Counted from the first letter of the stretch, positions 8,464 through 17,490 are shown. The stretch: DNA of 64,000 nt from Tectiglobus sp965215755 (GCA_965215755.1 OZ244119.1:62001-126000), one strand, 5' to 3'. The notes: generated by a model not told the origin, from the sequence alone. Numbers and translations: made by a program.

Positions 8464-10049
8464 GGCGATACCTTGGATTGCGTCAGGAGCTGGCTTAGTG
8501 CCTGGCGCCGCTGAGCTTTCTGTTCGGTGGATTGCGGTTTAAGTTGTACGTCGATGTTATAACCGAAGGCGCGTGAGCGCTCGGTGGGATTGGCACGAGG
8601 TAGTCGTTCAATCTCTCGCAATGCTAACGGACGTGAGAGGAACTTCACCCTGGCAAGTTCACACGGTTGCAAAGAAACCGTGAGGTGCTCATCCAATCTG
8701 GTGAGATGAGTTGGATCTTCAGAGATCATCCAAACTTCGCAGAAGCCTGCCGTCAAGCACTTCCTGGCGTTTTGCAGCTCATGATTCGGCCTGGTAGTCA
8801 CTGAGATCTCGCAGGCAATTCTCCGGCCTGTCGCGGTGATGGCAACATCGACACTGCCTGCGCCATCAAGCACCGGGAACTCAAGGTCGGCGCTATGACC
8901 ATAGTGCTGTGCAGTCTGCTTGAGCAGCAGCTGCAGTTCACGATGCCCGGTACCGCTCGCTGTGGTGGTTGGCTCTCGGTCGTCAGGCGGCAGGTCCGGT
9001 TGCTCTGGCACAGTGGATTGGGCCTCAAAGCACTCCAAAGGCGCGGCATAGCGGGATCGGTTGTAGTCAAGAAGCGCAGCAAAGGTGTCCTCGCCAATCG
9101 TCGGAAGACCGCCGACCATGCCAAGCGGCACTGACAGTTCAAGCGCTGTCTCGGTTTGGTTGCGCACGTAGCAGGCAAAGCTCGTCTGGTTGCCAGATTT
9201 GCGCATCGACTGCAGAAAATCTTGGCCTGTGTGCATATCAGGTGCAAAGGCTTTAGCGTCTTTGGCGCTAAGCCCCCCGACGAACTTGATCGCAGTACTC
9301 GTCATCATACTGGCACGAAGTCCGGCTGAGAGTTGGTCGAGATTTTGGTGAGCAAGCGTAAGGCCAACGCGGTATTTCCGCGCCTGGTTCAACAGGTTCT
9401 CGATGTTGTCGTCGAAATAGTCGTGCGCTTCATCAATGTACACGAAGGTTTCGCGGCGATTGCTTTCAGCTATAGCTGCGCGCTGCAGTGCCGCTTGCGC
9501 GATCATGGCGATAAAGAAGCGACCGAAGATCTCGCAGCCTTCCTGTTTCAAAAGATCCTTGGCGGTGTTGATCATGATGATCTTGCCGGCATTCATGGCT
9601 GCAAACAAATCGACCTTGTTTTCCTGGTTAGAAAACATCCGTTCAAAGGTGGGATTGGAGAGCACACCCCAGAGCCGGCGCAGCGCCTGTGTCTTGGTGG
9701 CAGCAAATGATTTTGAGAAATACTTGGCTTCAAAGAAATGACGGGATGAGCCTTCCAGCCGCGCAAAGTGCGGCTTGAAGCGATTGCCATCTTCAAGTAG
9801 CTCGCGCAGCGTTTGAATGTTGGCGCCGGGTATGACCATCATCAGACGGGCGAGATAGCGAAAGATCAGGCCTTGCTTTTGAGTGAGCTCGGCTCCAAGC
9901 AGGGCGCCAAAGATGTACTCATAGAGCTCAATCGTGCCGTTGAGGACCTTTTCACGCTCAAGGGCTGGAAAGGCCTTCACCCGGTCCATGTTGACATCGA
10001 ACATGTTGAGGGCTGCCGGGTAGGCAATGTCGTTGGGATCAATCAACAT
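8460..10049 (-). CDS. conjugative coupling ATPase remnant (VirD4/TraG-like) with nuclease-like C-terminal domain, 5'-truncated
   Basis: 529 residues from the first ATG, but the same frame stays open to about 10151 and reads DSQGDLIRTV, a sequence normally just after the Walker A region. Walker A itself is missing, so the gene has lost its 5' end next to the IS3-family element. Walker B is FVYIDEAHDYF and sensor-like LTLAHQNLDQLS follows. The last about 150 residues resemble a restriction-endonuclease-like fold (SVDVAITATG, ACEISVTT), although the E-x-K lysine is Ser. Without Walker A it should not hydrolyse ATP. It ends in ATGA overlap with the recombinase fragment. Confidence 0.8.
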   Translation of the reverse strand: MLIDPNDIAYPAALNMFDVNMDRVKAFPALEREKVLNGTIELYEYIFGALLGAELTQKQGLIFRYLARLMMVIPGANIQTLRELLEDGNRFKPHFARLEGSSRHFFEAKYFSKSFAATKTQALRRLWGVLSNPTFERMFSNQENKVDLFAAMNAGKIIMINTAKDLLKQEGCEIFGRFFIAMIAQAALQRAAIAESNRRETFVYIDEAHDYFDDNIENLLNQARKYRVGLTLAHQNLDQLSAGLRASMMTSTAIKFVGGLSAKDAKAFAPDMHTGQDFLQSMRKSGNQTSFACYVRNQTETALELSVPLGMVGGLPTIGEDTFAALLDYNRSRYAAPLECFEAQSTVPEQPDLPPDDREPTTTASGTGHRELQLLLKQTAQHYGHSADLEFPVLDGAGSVDVAITATGRRIACEISVTTRPNHELQNARKCLTAGFCEVWMISEDPTHLTRLDEHLTVSLQPCELARVKFLSRPLALREIERLPRANPTERSRAFGYNIDVQLKPQSTEQKAQRRQALSQLLTQSKVSP

Positions 10050-10229
10050 GAACTTGTCGGAGAGACTGTTCTCAGCATCTGGTTCAAATAATGCCAGATT
10101 GGAAACCGTGCGAATGAGATCGCCCTGACTATCGATTATGATTGTCTGACGTCAGCCCCCCTGGAACCTTCTGAGATCATTTTTTAACTGAGTGTTTCTA
10201 GGCTCATCCTCACCACTGAGGAGTGCCAC

Positions 10230-10592
10230 ATGGGACGTAGAACTGAAGCTTCTGACCGCACCGTCAAAGACATCCGGCGTCAAACTCGGAAGCGATATTC
10301 ATCCGAGGAGAAGATCAGGATCGTCCTTGCAGGACTGCGCGGCGAAGACAGCATTGCCGAGCTGTGCCGTCAGGAAGGTATCGCACAGGGCATGTACTAC
10401 AGCTGGTCAAAGGAGTTCTTGGAGGCTGGCAAAAAGCGGCTAGCCGGTGATACCGCACGGGCAGCGACCTCTGATGAAGTGAAGGATCTACGACGCGAAG
10501 CGCTACACCTCAAGGAGGTTGTCGCGGAGCAGGCCCTGGAACTTCGGCTGCTCAAAAAAAGCATGATCGGAAGTGGGGGCAACGACACATGA
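10230..10592 (+). CDS. IS3-family transposase OrfA (HTH)
   Basis: 120 residues. The helix-turn-helix of IS3 OrfA/HTH_Tnp_1 lies at about 20-70 (RKRYSSEEKIRIVLAGLRGE, ELCRQEGIAQGMYYSW), followed by a leucine-rich coiled coil (ALHLKEVVAEQALELRLLKK). It binds the element ends. It overlaps orfB by ATGA, so OrfB is probably made by translational coupling rather than the usual -1 frameshift. Confidence 0.92.
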   Translation: MGRRTEASDRTVKDIRRQTRKRYSSEEKIRIVLAGLRGEDSIAELCRQEGIAQGMYYSWSKEFLEAGKKRLAGDTARAATSDEVKDLRREALHLKEVVAEQALELRLLKKSMIGSGGNDT

Positions 10593-11569
10593 GGTATCCC
10601 GCGACGGAGAAGCTGGAGATTATTCGCCTTGTCGAGCAATCACATCTGCCAGCAAAACGCACATTGGATACGCTCGGCATCCCACGTACGACTTTCTATC
10701 GTTGGTATGACCGGTATCTCACCGGTGGACTTGATGCATTAGAAGATCGAAAGCCGATGCCTGGCCACGTCTGGAACCGCATCCCGGACGATGTCCGAGA
10801 GCAAATTGTCGACTTCGCACTCGAAGAGCCAGAACTGACGCCGCGCGAGCTGGCGGTGAAGTTCACAGATACTCGGAGCTACTTCGTATCCGAGTCTTCC
10901 GTCTATCGAATACTCAAAGCGCTCGACCTCATCACAAGTCCCGCGTTCGCCGTCGTCAAGGCTGCTGATGAGTTCCACGACAAAACAACGGCGATCAATC
11001 AGCTTTGGCAGACAGACTTCACCTACCTCAAAGTCATCGGCTGGGGATGGTTCTATCTCTCGACCGTCCTTGATGATTACTCGCGTTACATCATCGCTTG
11101 GAAGTTATGCACTACCATGAAAGCCAGTGACGTCACTGACACGCTTGAACTTGCATTGGAGGCGTCAGGTTGTGACAAAGTCAACGTCAGACATCGACCG
11201 CGACTTCTGTCGGACAATGGTTCATCGTACATCTCTGGTGATCTGGCAGAATGGCTCGACGATCAATCGATGGATCATGTTCGTGGTGCGCCATACCATC
11301 CTCAGACGCAGGGAAAAATCGAGCGATGGCATCAAACTTTGAAAAACCGCGTGCTGTTGGAGAACTACTTTCTGCCCGGGGATCTAAAGGCAAGCATCGA
11401 AGCATTCGTGACCCACTACAATCACGAGCGCTACCACGAAAGCCTCAACAACGTGACGCCCGCAGACGTCTACTTCGGTCGTAACAAGATCATCTTGCTG
11501 GAGAGAGAAAGGATCAAACGAAAGACATTCGAAACACGGCGCTTGCAACATCGCAACGCCGTAGCATAA
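10589..11569 (+). CDS. IS3-family transposase OrfB (DDE integrase)
   Basis: 326 residues: N-terminal HTH (LDTLGIPRTTFYRWYDRY), an HTH-like linker, and an RNase H-fold integrase core. DDE residues are visible in QTDFTYLK (D), LLSDNGSSY (D) and GKIERWHQTLK (E, with the usual K seven residues later). It ends with the family's NHERYHESLNNVTPADVYFG block. It looks complete and could be active. Confidence 0.94.
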   Translation: MRYPATEKLEIIRLVEQSHLPAKRTLDTLGIPRTTFYRWYDRYLTGGLDALEDRKPMPGHVWNRIPDDVREQIVDFALEEPELTPRELAVKFTDTRSYFVSESSVYRILKALDLITSPAFAVVKAADEFHDKTTAINQLWQTDFTYLKVIGWGWFYLSTVLDDYSRYIIAWKLCTTMKASDVTDTLELALEASGCDKVNVRHRPRLLSDNGSSYISGDLAEWLDDQSMDHVRGAPYHPQTQGKIERWHQTLKNRVLLENYFLPGDLKASIEAFVTHYNHERYHESLNNVTPADVYFGRNKIILLERERIKRKTFETRRLQHRNAVA

Positions 11570-11623
11570 CTTTGAAAACGATGAGCCAATCACTCGCTTA
11601 GATCAAACGCTCAACTGTTCCAG

Positions 11624-12008
11624 ATTATGTGACGACGGACAGTAAAGCACGTCGGGCGAACACCCGCTCCGACTGCCTCCAAAGATAAGTTTGGCAAGAA
11701 ACGCATGAACTGATCAGGCGTCCTTTGGAACGCCTCTTTTTGACAAGTGACGTTCGTGCAAAAAACTGCGCTGGCGGCGGACGTTCAGCCACCAGCACGC
11801 GGTCAGTGGTAGCGTTCAAAACGACGACTTACACTGGTCAAACCATCTATTTCATGCTTTGAGCGATTGATCGGGGCCAGACTTTAAAACAAGCATAACC
11901 ATGCTTGGAATGTATGCGTGCTCCAATCGTCCGCAGCTCGATGGCTGCCAGTCCTCCGACGACGCTTGCCACTTTTGATAAGATAGGGGGTGTTTGTAAG
12001 TCGATTGC
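11624..12008. other. gene-free stretch right of the IS3-family element
   Basis: Short frames exist on the minus strand but none looks like the missing 5' part of the coupling-ATPase gene, so the truncation is not a simple insertion. Nothing else recognisable was seen. Confidence 0.35.
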
Positions 12009-12037
12009 GAAAAAGCCGACCACAAAATGTGGCCGGC
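12009..12037 (-). terminator. rho-independent terminator after the 12045 gene
   Basis: Read on the minus strand, GCCGGCCAC, loop ATTTT, GTGGTCGGC is followed directly by TTTTTC. The stem has one mismatch. It begins 8 nt after the stop codon at 12045. Confidence 0.75.
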
Positions 12038-12044
12038 TCGTCAA

Positions 12045-12293
12045 TTAAGCCTGTGCTGCTGCGAGTTGTGCAACGGGCGCTTCTTGGTATGGCTCATACG
12101 TCCACAGAACCAATTCGCCGGTAACGGGCAAGGCGTGTAGCTTGACGTTGATGCGCTGTTCGCCCTTTTCATCGGTGTTGATCCAGCCAACCCCAATCAG
12201 ACTTGAGCGATACCTGACCTGATTGTTGTCATCAAGATACTTCTCAGAAGACTTGACGGAGTAATCAGGTTGACGCGCTATACCATTTGACAT
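12045..12293 (-). CDS. small conserved protein of mobile regions
   Basis: 82 residues from the ATG at 12293, which has GAGGAGA 7 nt upstream. The sequence (DYSVKSSEKYLDDNN, SLIGVGWINTDEKGEQRINV, LHALPVTGELVLW) resembles short proteins found beside conjugation genes that have a DYxVK start, an alternating beta-strand core and an LPxxGxLVL motif. Function unknown; the all-beta pattern suggests a compact OB-like or SH3-like fold. Divergent from the ATPase gene at 12472, and followed by a good terminator. Confidence 0.7.
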   Translation of the reverse strand: MSNGIARQPDYSVKSSEKYLDDNNQVRYRSSLIGVGWINTDEKGEQRINVKLHALPVTGELVLWTYEPYQEAPVAQLAAAQA

Positions 12294-12471
12294 GGTCGTT
12301 CTCCTCTCGTTTTGAACTGGCACCGGTCATGGTGCTGCCGCCATTTTCGCGCGCGCAGGTGCACGCGCGTAGCGGTGCAAAAGCGGCCACTGAGGCCACC
12401 TGTTGCGGACGGCCATGTTGAACCGGTATGAGCCGCTACTGACCAGTCGCCCAACGAGGGACGATAGTGCG

Positions 12472-13653
12472 ATGTTACTCGACACCAAAGTTTCGTTGTT
12501 TGCGCGCACCAACGCCCGCGACCGGCACGTTGCGTTTGGTATCAAGCAAGCTGACCGCCTGTCCCACATTTACGTCATCGGAAAGACGGGCGTTGGCAAA
12601 ACAACGCTGCTCGAGACACTGATATCGCAAGACATTGCAGCCGGTCGCGGCTGCGCATTAATTGACCCTCACGGTGATTTCGTAGAGCGCCTGATCGCGC
12701 GCGTGCCCGTCAATCGCCAGGCCGATCTTATCTACTTTGACGTCACCAACCCCAAGCAGCCTTACGGTTATAACCCGTTGATGCGCGTCAGATCAGAGCT
12801 CCGTCCACTCGTTGCGTCTGGGCTCATGGATGTGTTGAAGAAGATGTGGGATGACGCATGGGGCGTGCGCATGGAACACATCCTGCGCAATACGGTTTTG
12901 GCACTGCTGGATCAGCCGAAGGCGATACTGCCGGACGTGCTTTCGATGATCGCCGATAAAGCTTTCCGCTACCAAGCCATCAAGCAGATTGAGAACGCGC
13001 AGGTCCGGAAATTCTGGCAAACTGAGTTTCCGAAATACTCCTACCGCTATCAAGCCGATGGTATTGCGCCAATTCAGAATAAAATCGGTGCCTTCTTAGC
13101 TGATCCGCGTTTACTCAGAATCTTAACTCGTCCGGACGGACAGTTGCGGCTGAGATCGCTGATGGACGACAGTAAGATCTTGCTGGTCAACCTCTCAAAA
13201 GGGATTTTAGGAGAGGACAGCTCGTCGTTATTCGGCGGTATGATTGTGACGTCGCTCGGGTTGGCTGCCTTCAGTCGCGCCAACATATCGCAAGGAGACC
13301 GGCGATCGTTTCATGTCTATGTTGATGAGTTTCAGAACTTCACGACGTTGTCGCTGGCAAACATGCTGAGTGAACTGCGAAAGTTCGGCGTGGGATGTGT
13401 GTTGGCACATCAGTATTTGCAGCAGCTGGATCCGGATATTAGGGAAGCTGTCATTGGCAACGCTGGTACATTGATCAGTTTTCGGTTGGGGGCTAGCGAT
13501 GCTTGGTTTATTGCGCGGGAGCTGGAGCCCATCTTTTCGCATGTTGATCTGTTGAGCCTGCCCAATCGTGACATCTACGTGAAATTGATGATCGACGGCG
13601 CCCCGTCACGACCGTTTAGTGCCACGACAATCCGGCTTGAACAGAGATCATAA
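12472..13653 (+). CDS. VirD4/HerA-like DNA-transfer ATPase
   Basis: About 393 residues from the ATG at 12472 (GAGGGA 11 nt upstream); in-frame starts at 12403 (TTG) and 12415 (ATG) also exist. Walker A is GKTGVGKTT at 37-45, Walker B HVYVDEFQNF at about 280-289, and a sensor-like VLAHQYLQQL follows. It belongs to the compact type IV secretion DNA-binding/TraM-recognition ATPases without N-terminal membrane helices, which pump or recruit DNA in conjugative or integrative elements. It is intact but has no relaxase or channel genes nearby, so it is probably a survivor of a larger element. Confidence 0.87.
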   Translation: MLLDTKVSLFARTNARDRHVAFGIKQADRLSHIYVIGKTGVGKTTLLETLISQDIAAGRGCALIDPHGDFVERLIARVPVNRQADLIYFDVTNPKQPYGYNPLMRVRSELRPLVASGLMDVLKKMWDDAWGVRMEHILRNTVLALLDQPKAILPDVLSMIADKAFRYQAIKQIENAQVRKFWQTEFPKYSYRYQADGIAPIQNKIGAFLADPRLLRILTRPDGQLRLRSLMDDSKILLVNLSKGILGEDSSSLFGGMIVTSLGLAAFSRANISQGDRRSFHVYVDEFQNFTTLSLANMLSELRKFGVGCVLAHQYLQQLDPDIREAVIGNAGTLISFRLGASDAWFIARELEPIFSHVDLLSLPNRDIYVKLMIDGAPSRPFSATTIRLEQRS

Positions 13654-13945
13654 ACTAAACCGTGATGGATCGCGTTACTTTGACGAGGCGAATATCGTCC
13701 TCCCGCTCGTGAAGCCATCGTATCATTGCAGGAGAAGCCGAAAACGAACTAACGTATCACCGGGACCAATCATATGACGCTAATTCCCAAGAAGGGATAA
13801 GGCCTTACTTCAGTGCAGAGTTGGCAATGACGGCTTCTAGAACTGCTTGGCTGGTGCAAGGCTCATTGCAAATATTCTTTTGCCGCTCACTCAAAACTTG
13901 AATGCTCCAATGGTGAATTGCGACGATCGAAACTTTCACGCGCGG

Positions 13946-14818
13946 TTAGATCTCTTGTCTAACCTGCGCGTATGCAAGCAATGCGAACAACCCTGTGCCG
14001 CCGAGTATGTTCCCCGCCCCGGTCATTGCCAGTTGCACGATCCCGTCGAGCACACTCATCTTGCCGTGCAGCATCACTGTGAAGAGTTCAGTCGACCCAA
14101 CAATGACATGCGACGTATCGGCGAGGGCAATCGCGTATGTCATGGCGATGATCGTCCAAAACTCGAATCCGTTAGAGCTTGGTAACATCCAAACCATGGC
14201 GGCAACCAGAAAACCTGCTGGTATCGCGGTAAAAAACGATTCTTCCGCCGTACGCTCGGCAAAGTGCATTGAGATGTCGAGCACCGCTTTGCCAACTTCA
14301 TCGGATGCCAATGGCACAATCATGGGGAGACTCGCTGAGAAGAATGTCCCAACAAGATTTGCAATAAACACCACCGCCCACAAACGGCCGACGCATTTGA
14401 ATGCCTCAACGCTGCGCTGATGCATGGCTGGCAGCACCGGCGTAATGGTGTTTTCGGTGAACAATTGCAGTCTCCCCAAGACGACAATCAGGAAGCCGAA
14501 GCAGTAGCCGAACTTCTCCAATGCTCCCGCACCCGGCACACCCTCCAAAGCGACCCGCAGCGATGCCATCATGAAAAGCGAAATGCTGATGCCAAGGCCC
14601 GCGGCAATGCCTGACCACCATAGCGAGGTCAGCGGCCGCTGCATTTCTTCGACCCCCGCTTTGGCCACGACGTCGTAGACGGTTAAAGCGTCGGGAAAAG
14701 CGTGCTCTTTCGCCTTTTCTTTGCGCTCCTCCTTGCTCTGCGCTTCGATCAGAGCTTCGGGACGATCATCGGCCTGACCGGGGAACTCCACTTTATCGTT
14801 CAATTCGTCGGCAGGCAT
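13946..14818 (-). CDS. formate/nitrite transporter family (FNT, YfdC-like) membrane protein
   Basis: About 290 residues from the ATG at 14818 (GAGG 7 nt before). An acidic and basic soluble N-terminal region of about 50 residues precedes six hydrophobic helices with the FNT signatures RLQLFTENTITPVLPA and a second LFTVMLHGK repeat. FNT proteins are pentameric channels for small monocarboxylates or related anions; the charged N-terminal extension is typical of the YfdC branch, whose substrate is uncertain. A sigma-EcfG-like promoter lies 82 nt upstream, back to back with that of the 15007 operon. Confidence 0.88.
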   Translation of the reverse strand: MPADELNDKVEFPGQADDRPEALIEAQSKEERKEKAKEHAFPDALTVYDVVAKAGVEEMQRPLTSLWWSGIAAGLGISISLFMMASLRVALEGVPGAGALEKFGYCFGFLIVVLGRLQLFTENTITPVLPAMHQRSVEAFKCVGRLWAVVFIANLVGTFFSASLPMIVPLASDEVGKAVLDISMHFAERTAEESFFTAIPAGFLVAAMVWMLPSSNGFEFWTIIAMTYAIALADTSHVIVGSTELFTVMLHGKMSVLDGIVQLAMTGAGNILGGTGLFALLAYAQVRQEI

Positions 14819-14899
14819 ATCCACACCTCACACTATTAATGGCAGCCAAGCAGTATCTGACTTTGACCGGCAAACCCACTTGATTCGCGTTCGAGCTTT

Positions 14900-14924
14900 A
14901 ACCCTCAAAAACTAAGAGCGTTCC
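14900..14924 (-). promoter_or_regulatory. sigma-EcfG-like promoter for the FNT gene
   Basis: GGAAC-N17-GTT on the minus strand (GTTCC at 14920-14924, AAC at 14900-14902), 82 nt before the FNT start. Its -35 box is 3 bp from that of the next, oppositely directed promoter. Confidence 0.6.
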
Positions 14925-14927
14925 TCA

Positions 14928-14952
14928 GGAACTTCCACTCCGCCCAGGTGTT
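14928..14952 (+). promoter_or_regulatory. sigma-EcfG-like promoter for the 15007 operon
   Basis: GGAAC at 14928-14932, 17 nt spacer, GTT at 14950-14952; 54 nt before the ATG at 15007. Confidence 0.65.
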
Positions 14953-15006
14953 GTTACCAGGGAAAGTTGAAGCTGGTCACCGACTGACAAAGGAATCGAG
15001 AACCCA

Positions 15007-15561
15007 ATGTCTCATGAAACCGATGCTACGCCGCAGCGACTGGTTAGCGACTGGCGTGAACTTGAAGTGGAGTTGGGCTCGTTTGGCACAATGTTGGAAG
15101 AGTTGCGGGTTGAGCTTAATTGCGTCGACCAGGATGTGATCTCGGACCTCGAACAACGTTACGACGACATCTCACGACAGGTCATTGAGCTGAAAGACAA
15201 GACGACTGACCGCCTGATAGATAGCGAAACCGGACCGGCCCAGGCACGGGATGATAGGCAGATTCTGCAAGGCGCGATTGATACCGTCACAGAACAAGCA
15301 GGCAATCTCTGCCAACAGGTATCTGACACAGTTGGTGCGGCCACGGACACGATAAAGGATTTGGCGTCCAACCTGAACGAGCGATCGTTGCATCATCGCG
15401 AAGCCGCAAGCGACGCTGTCTTAGGATCAGGCCATCGAGTGAAATCTGCCGCACAAGACATGGGTCACGGTCTGGCGAAAGCATGGGGCGCTCTCAAGCG
15501 AGATCTCGAGAGTGCATACCGGAAAATCAAGGATGGCAATGGCTCCGCCGGGAAGTCCTGA
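15007..15561 (+). CDS. coiled-coil stress-associated protein, unknown function
   Basis: 184 residues, soluble, highly charged and helical. The first about 70 residues look like a coiled coil (LEVELGSFGTMLEELRVEL, DLEQRYDDISRQVIELKDK). The rest is Ala/Ser/Asp-rich with amphipathic repeats (TIKDLASNLNERS) resembling CsbD/DUF883-type helical stress proteins. No family identified. First gene after a sigma-EcfG-like promoter and probably in an operon with the transpeptidase-like and MscS genes, pointing to an envelope or osmotic role. Confidence 0.7.
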   Translation: MSHETDATPQRLVSDWRELEVELGSFGTMLEELRVELNCVDQDVISDLEQRYDDISRQVIELKDKTTDRLIDSETGPAQARDDRQILQGAIDTVTEQAGNLCQQVSDTVGAATDTIKDLASNLNERSLHHREAASDAVLGSGHRVKSAAQDMGHGLAKAWGALKRDLESAYRKIKDGNGSAGKS

Positions 15562-15622
15562 CTCAGTGAAGCATGAGACAAACTTTACTCAATTCATCAT
15601 AGGCACTCATTGTCTGCAGCGG

Positions 15623-16579
15623 ATGATTTTGTGCCTTTTGAGTCTTGTGTATGCATCCTCCGCCCGAGCAGAAGTGGCGGTGTGCACGGAGCAAATAGAG
15701 CGCAACACCGTAGTGTTGCTTTTCCATAGGCCGACAATTCGACTTTTGGTCATCAAGTCCGGCCGCAAAACCAATCAGATCATTCTCACGAAACAGGCAA
15801 CATCTGAGATGTTGCCCGACGGGGTCTACAGCATCTTACGAGAGCGGAGTGATCCCTCGCATTCACGTTTTAGGTTTGTTCCGCGTACGGTGCGGACACG
15901 CATCGCCTGGAGAGGCAAGGCACTGTTTGCAGAAGGCAGCATGCGACGGCTGGCAAAAGCGAAAGGGCTCCGCGTGCCCAAGCAGTTCGCGAAAGAGCTG
16001 TTGCGCGTAACCGCGCCGGGTGCTGTGCTGGTCGTCGCAAGTAACCCGTCCGCTCTGAAGCTTTTTGATGATATCGGATTTTTTCACGAGGAGGATTTGG
16101 CGAATGATGCGCCAAACAAGTGCGGCCCTCGTCAGAACAACTGGCGACCGCAAGTAGCCGCTTCTCCCGATGATCACGTGGCGATTGTGATCAGCGAACG
16201 CGATCGTACTGCCTATGTCTACGAGGGTGGTGAATTGCGCAGTGTTCACAAAGTTTCCGTGCGCTATCCGCATCGGGACACCGGGCGCCACCTCTTTGTT
16301 GCAATAAAGACTGACAAATCGAAGGCCGATCAAGTCTGGTTGGCTCTCAGTCTGGCCGGCGGTGGTTTCGAGATCGCGCCCCCCGTCAAACAAGCCAAAG
16401 ATGTTCTTGACCGCTTCGAATTCGAACGCGGCGCGCAAGGCAGCCTGGACGAATACATCAACCGCGGCGTCGTCCTTCTGGTCGTTGAAAGAAGCGCGCG
16501 AGGCGAAAGCAAGGCCGAAGGTCTCATAACGTTGCTGCATTCGAGCCAAGAGAGTGCGATTTTTGAAACCAGCCCGTAG
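15623..16579 (+). CDS. secreted degenerate L,D-transpeptidase (YkuD-like) without the catalytic cysteine
   Basis: 318 residues from the ATG at 15623, which gives a signal peptide (MILCLLSLVYASSARA); an in-frame ATG at 15512 lies inside the previous gene. The first domain follows the YkuD layout (LLVIKSGRK, LPDGVYSI, IAWRGKALFAEGS, LRVPKQFAKELLRVTAPGA). Where active enzymes have SHGCVRLP it reads AKAKGLRVP, so both the catalytic His and Cys are gone. A second domain (DHVAIVISERDRTAYVYEGG) resembles the C-terminal repeat of rhizobial YkuD proteins. Likely a non-catalytic peptidoglycan-associated protein. Only 20 nt before the MscS gene. Confidence 0.7.
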   Translation: MILCLLSLVYASSARAEVAVCTEQIERNTVVLLFHRPTIRLLVIKSGRKTNQIILTKQATSEMLPDGVYSILRERSDPSHSRFRFVPRTVRTRIAWRGKALFAEGSMRRLAKAKGLRVPKQFAKELLRVTAPGAVLVVASNPSALKLFDDIGFFHEEDLANDAPNKCGPRQNNWRPQVAASPDDHVAIVISERDRTAYVYEGGELRSVHKVSVRYPHRDTGRHLFVAIKTDKSKADQVWLALSLAGGGFEIAPPVKQAKDVLDRFEFERGAQGSLDEYINRGVVLLVVERSARGESKAEGLITLLHSSQESAIFETSP

Positions 16580-16599
16580 ATTACAAAGGCAATAACTCT

Positions 16600-17490
16600 A
16601 TGCAGATCCCTTCACCACTGCTGAACCAACTTGATGCGTACTATAAGTCCTTCTGGCAGCATCTACCTCAACTGCTCGCTGCCATCGTCGTTCTAGCTTT
16701 CATCTGGTTAGCTGCGAAATTAGCCCGCTATGCCATTGAAAAAGTCTTTTCCGCGGCGCGTGTCCGCCGTTCCTTAATCGAAGTGGTCCAGATGCTGGCA
16801 TCAACGAGCATTTGGTTTGCAGGCGCCCTGATTGCAATGACCATTGCTTTTCCAACGATCACGCCGGCCAAGGCACTTACCGCACTAGGCTTGGGATCGG
16901 TCGCCATTGGTTTAGCATTCAAGGACATTTTTGAGAATTTCTTTGCCGGCATCCTTCTTCTTGTCCGCGAGCCTTTTCGGTTCGGAGATTTCATCGCTTG
17001 CAATGACATCGAGGGTCAGGTCCAGAATATTTCCATCCGAGATACACAGATCCGACAAACCGACGGTCAGCTGGTTGTGGTACCTAATGCGATGCTTCTC
17101 AAGCAGCCAGTGCACGTGCTGACCAATGCAGATTTGCGACGGACGACAGTCCTTTGCGGCGTTGCTTACGGTGAAGATGTCGACCACGCCCGAGAGGTCA
17201 TTACGAAGGCCGTACGCGATGTCGATACGGTGCGCAACGACGTGCGAGATGTTCAAATTTTCGCACAGGCATTCAACAGCTCCTCGATTGATTTCGAAGT
17301 GACATGGTGGACCGGTTCGCAGCCAGTCGATATCCGCGCTTCGCGCGATCAGGTCGTGGCGGCCGTAAAACGCGCTTTGGACGAAGCAGGTATCGAGATT
17401 CCGTTTCCTTATCGCACACTAACGTTTAAGCCAGATATGCCTGTCGTGCACGTTGCTCAAAATCAGGAGCATCCATCTGAGAGCGATTAA
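16600..17490 (+). CDS. MscS-family small-conductance mechanosensitive channel
   Basis: 296 residues, close to the size of classical MscS. Three N-terminal helices (about 20-40, 65-85, 95-115), pore helix LGLGSVAIGLAFKDIFENFFAG, shown here as LGLGSVAIGLAF then KDIFENFFAG, beta domain GDFIACNDIEGQVQNI, and C-terminal alpha/beta part ending IEIPFPYRTL. It releases solutes under membrane tension. Last gene of the 15007 operon; its stop overlaps the converging MscS gene by 4 nt. Confidence 0.95.
   Translation: MQIPSPLLNQLDAYYKSFWQHLPQLLAAIVVLAFIWLAAKLARYAIEKVFSAARVRRSLIEVVQMLASTSIWFAGALIAMTIAFPTITPAKALTALGLGSVAIGLAFKDIFENFFAGILLLVREPFRFGDFIACNDIEGQVQNISIRDTQIRQTDGQLVVVPNAMLLKQPVHVLTNADLRRTTVLCGVAYGEDVDHAREVITKAVRDVDTVRNDVRDVQIFAQAFNSSSIDFEVTWWTGSQPVDIRASRDQVVAAVKRALDEAGIEIPFPYRTLTFKPDMPVVHVAQNQEHPSESD

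Larger units (their letters stand above)
10162..11622 (+). mobile_element. IS3-family insertion sequence (ends approximate)
   Basis: It carries orfA and orfB. Imperfect terminal inverted repeats are visible: CTGGAAC at 10161-10167 against GTTCCAG at 11617-11623, with weaker matching for about 30 bp inward. The element may extend to about 10147 (a TG start followed by a C-run typical of IS3) and about 11641. No target-site duplication was found, so one end may be rearranged. It abuts the truncated coupling-ATPase gene. Confidence 0.75.

Noticed and set aside
11625..11819. Missing 5' part of the coupling ATPase right of the IS3-family element
   Set aside because: None of the minus-strand frames there shows a Walker A motif or similarity to the expected N-terminal domain.
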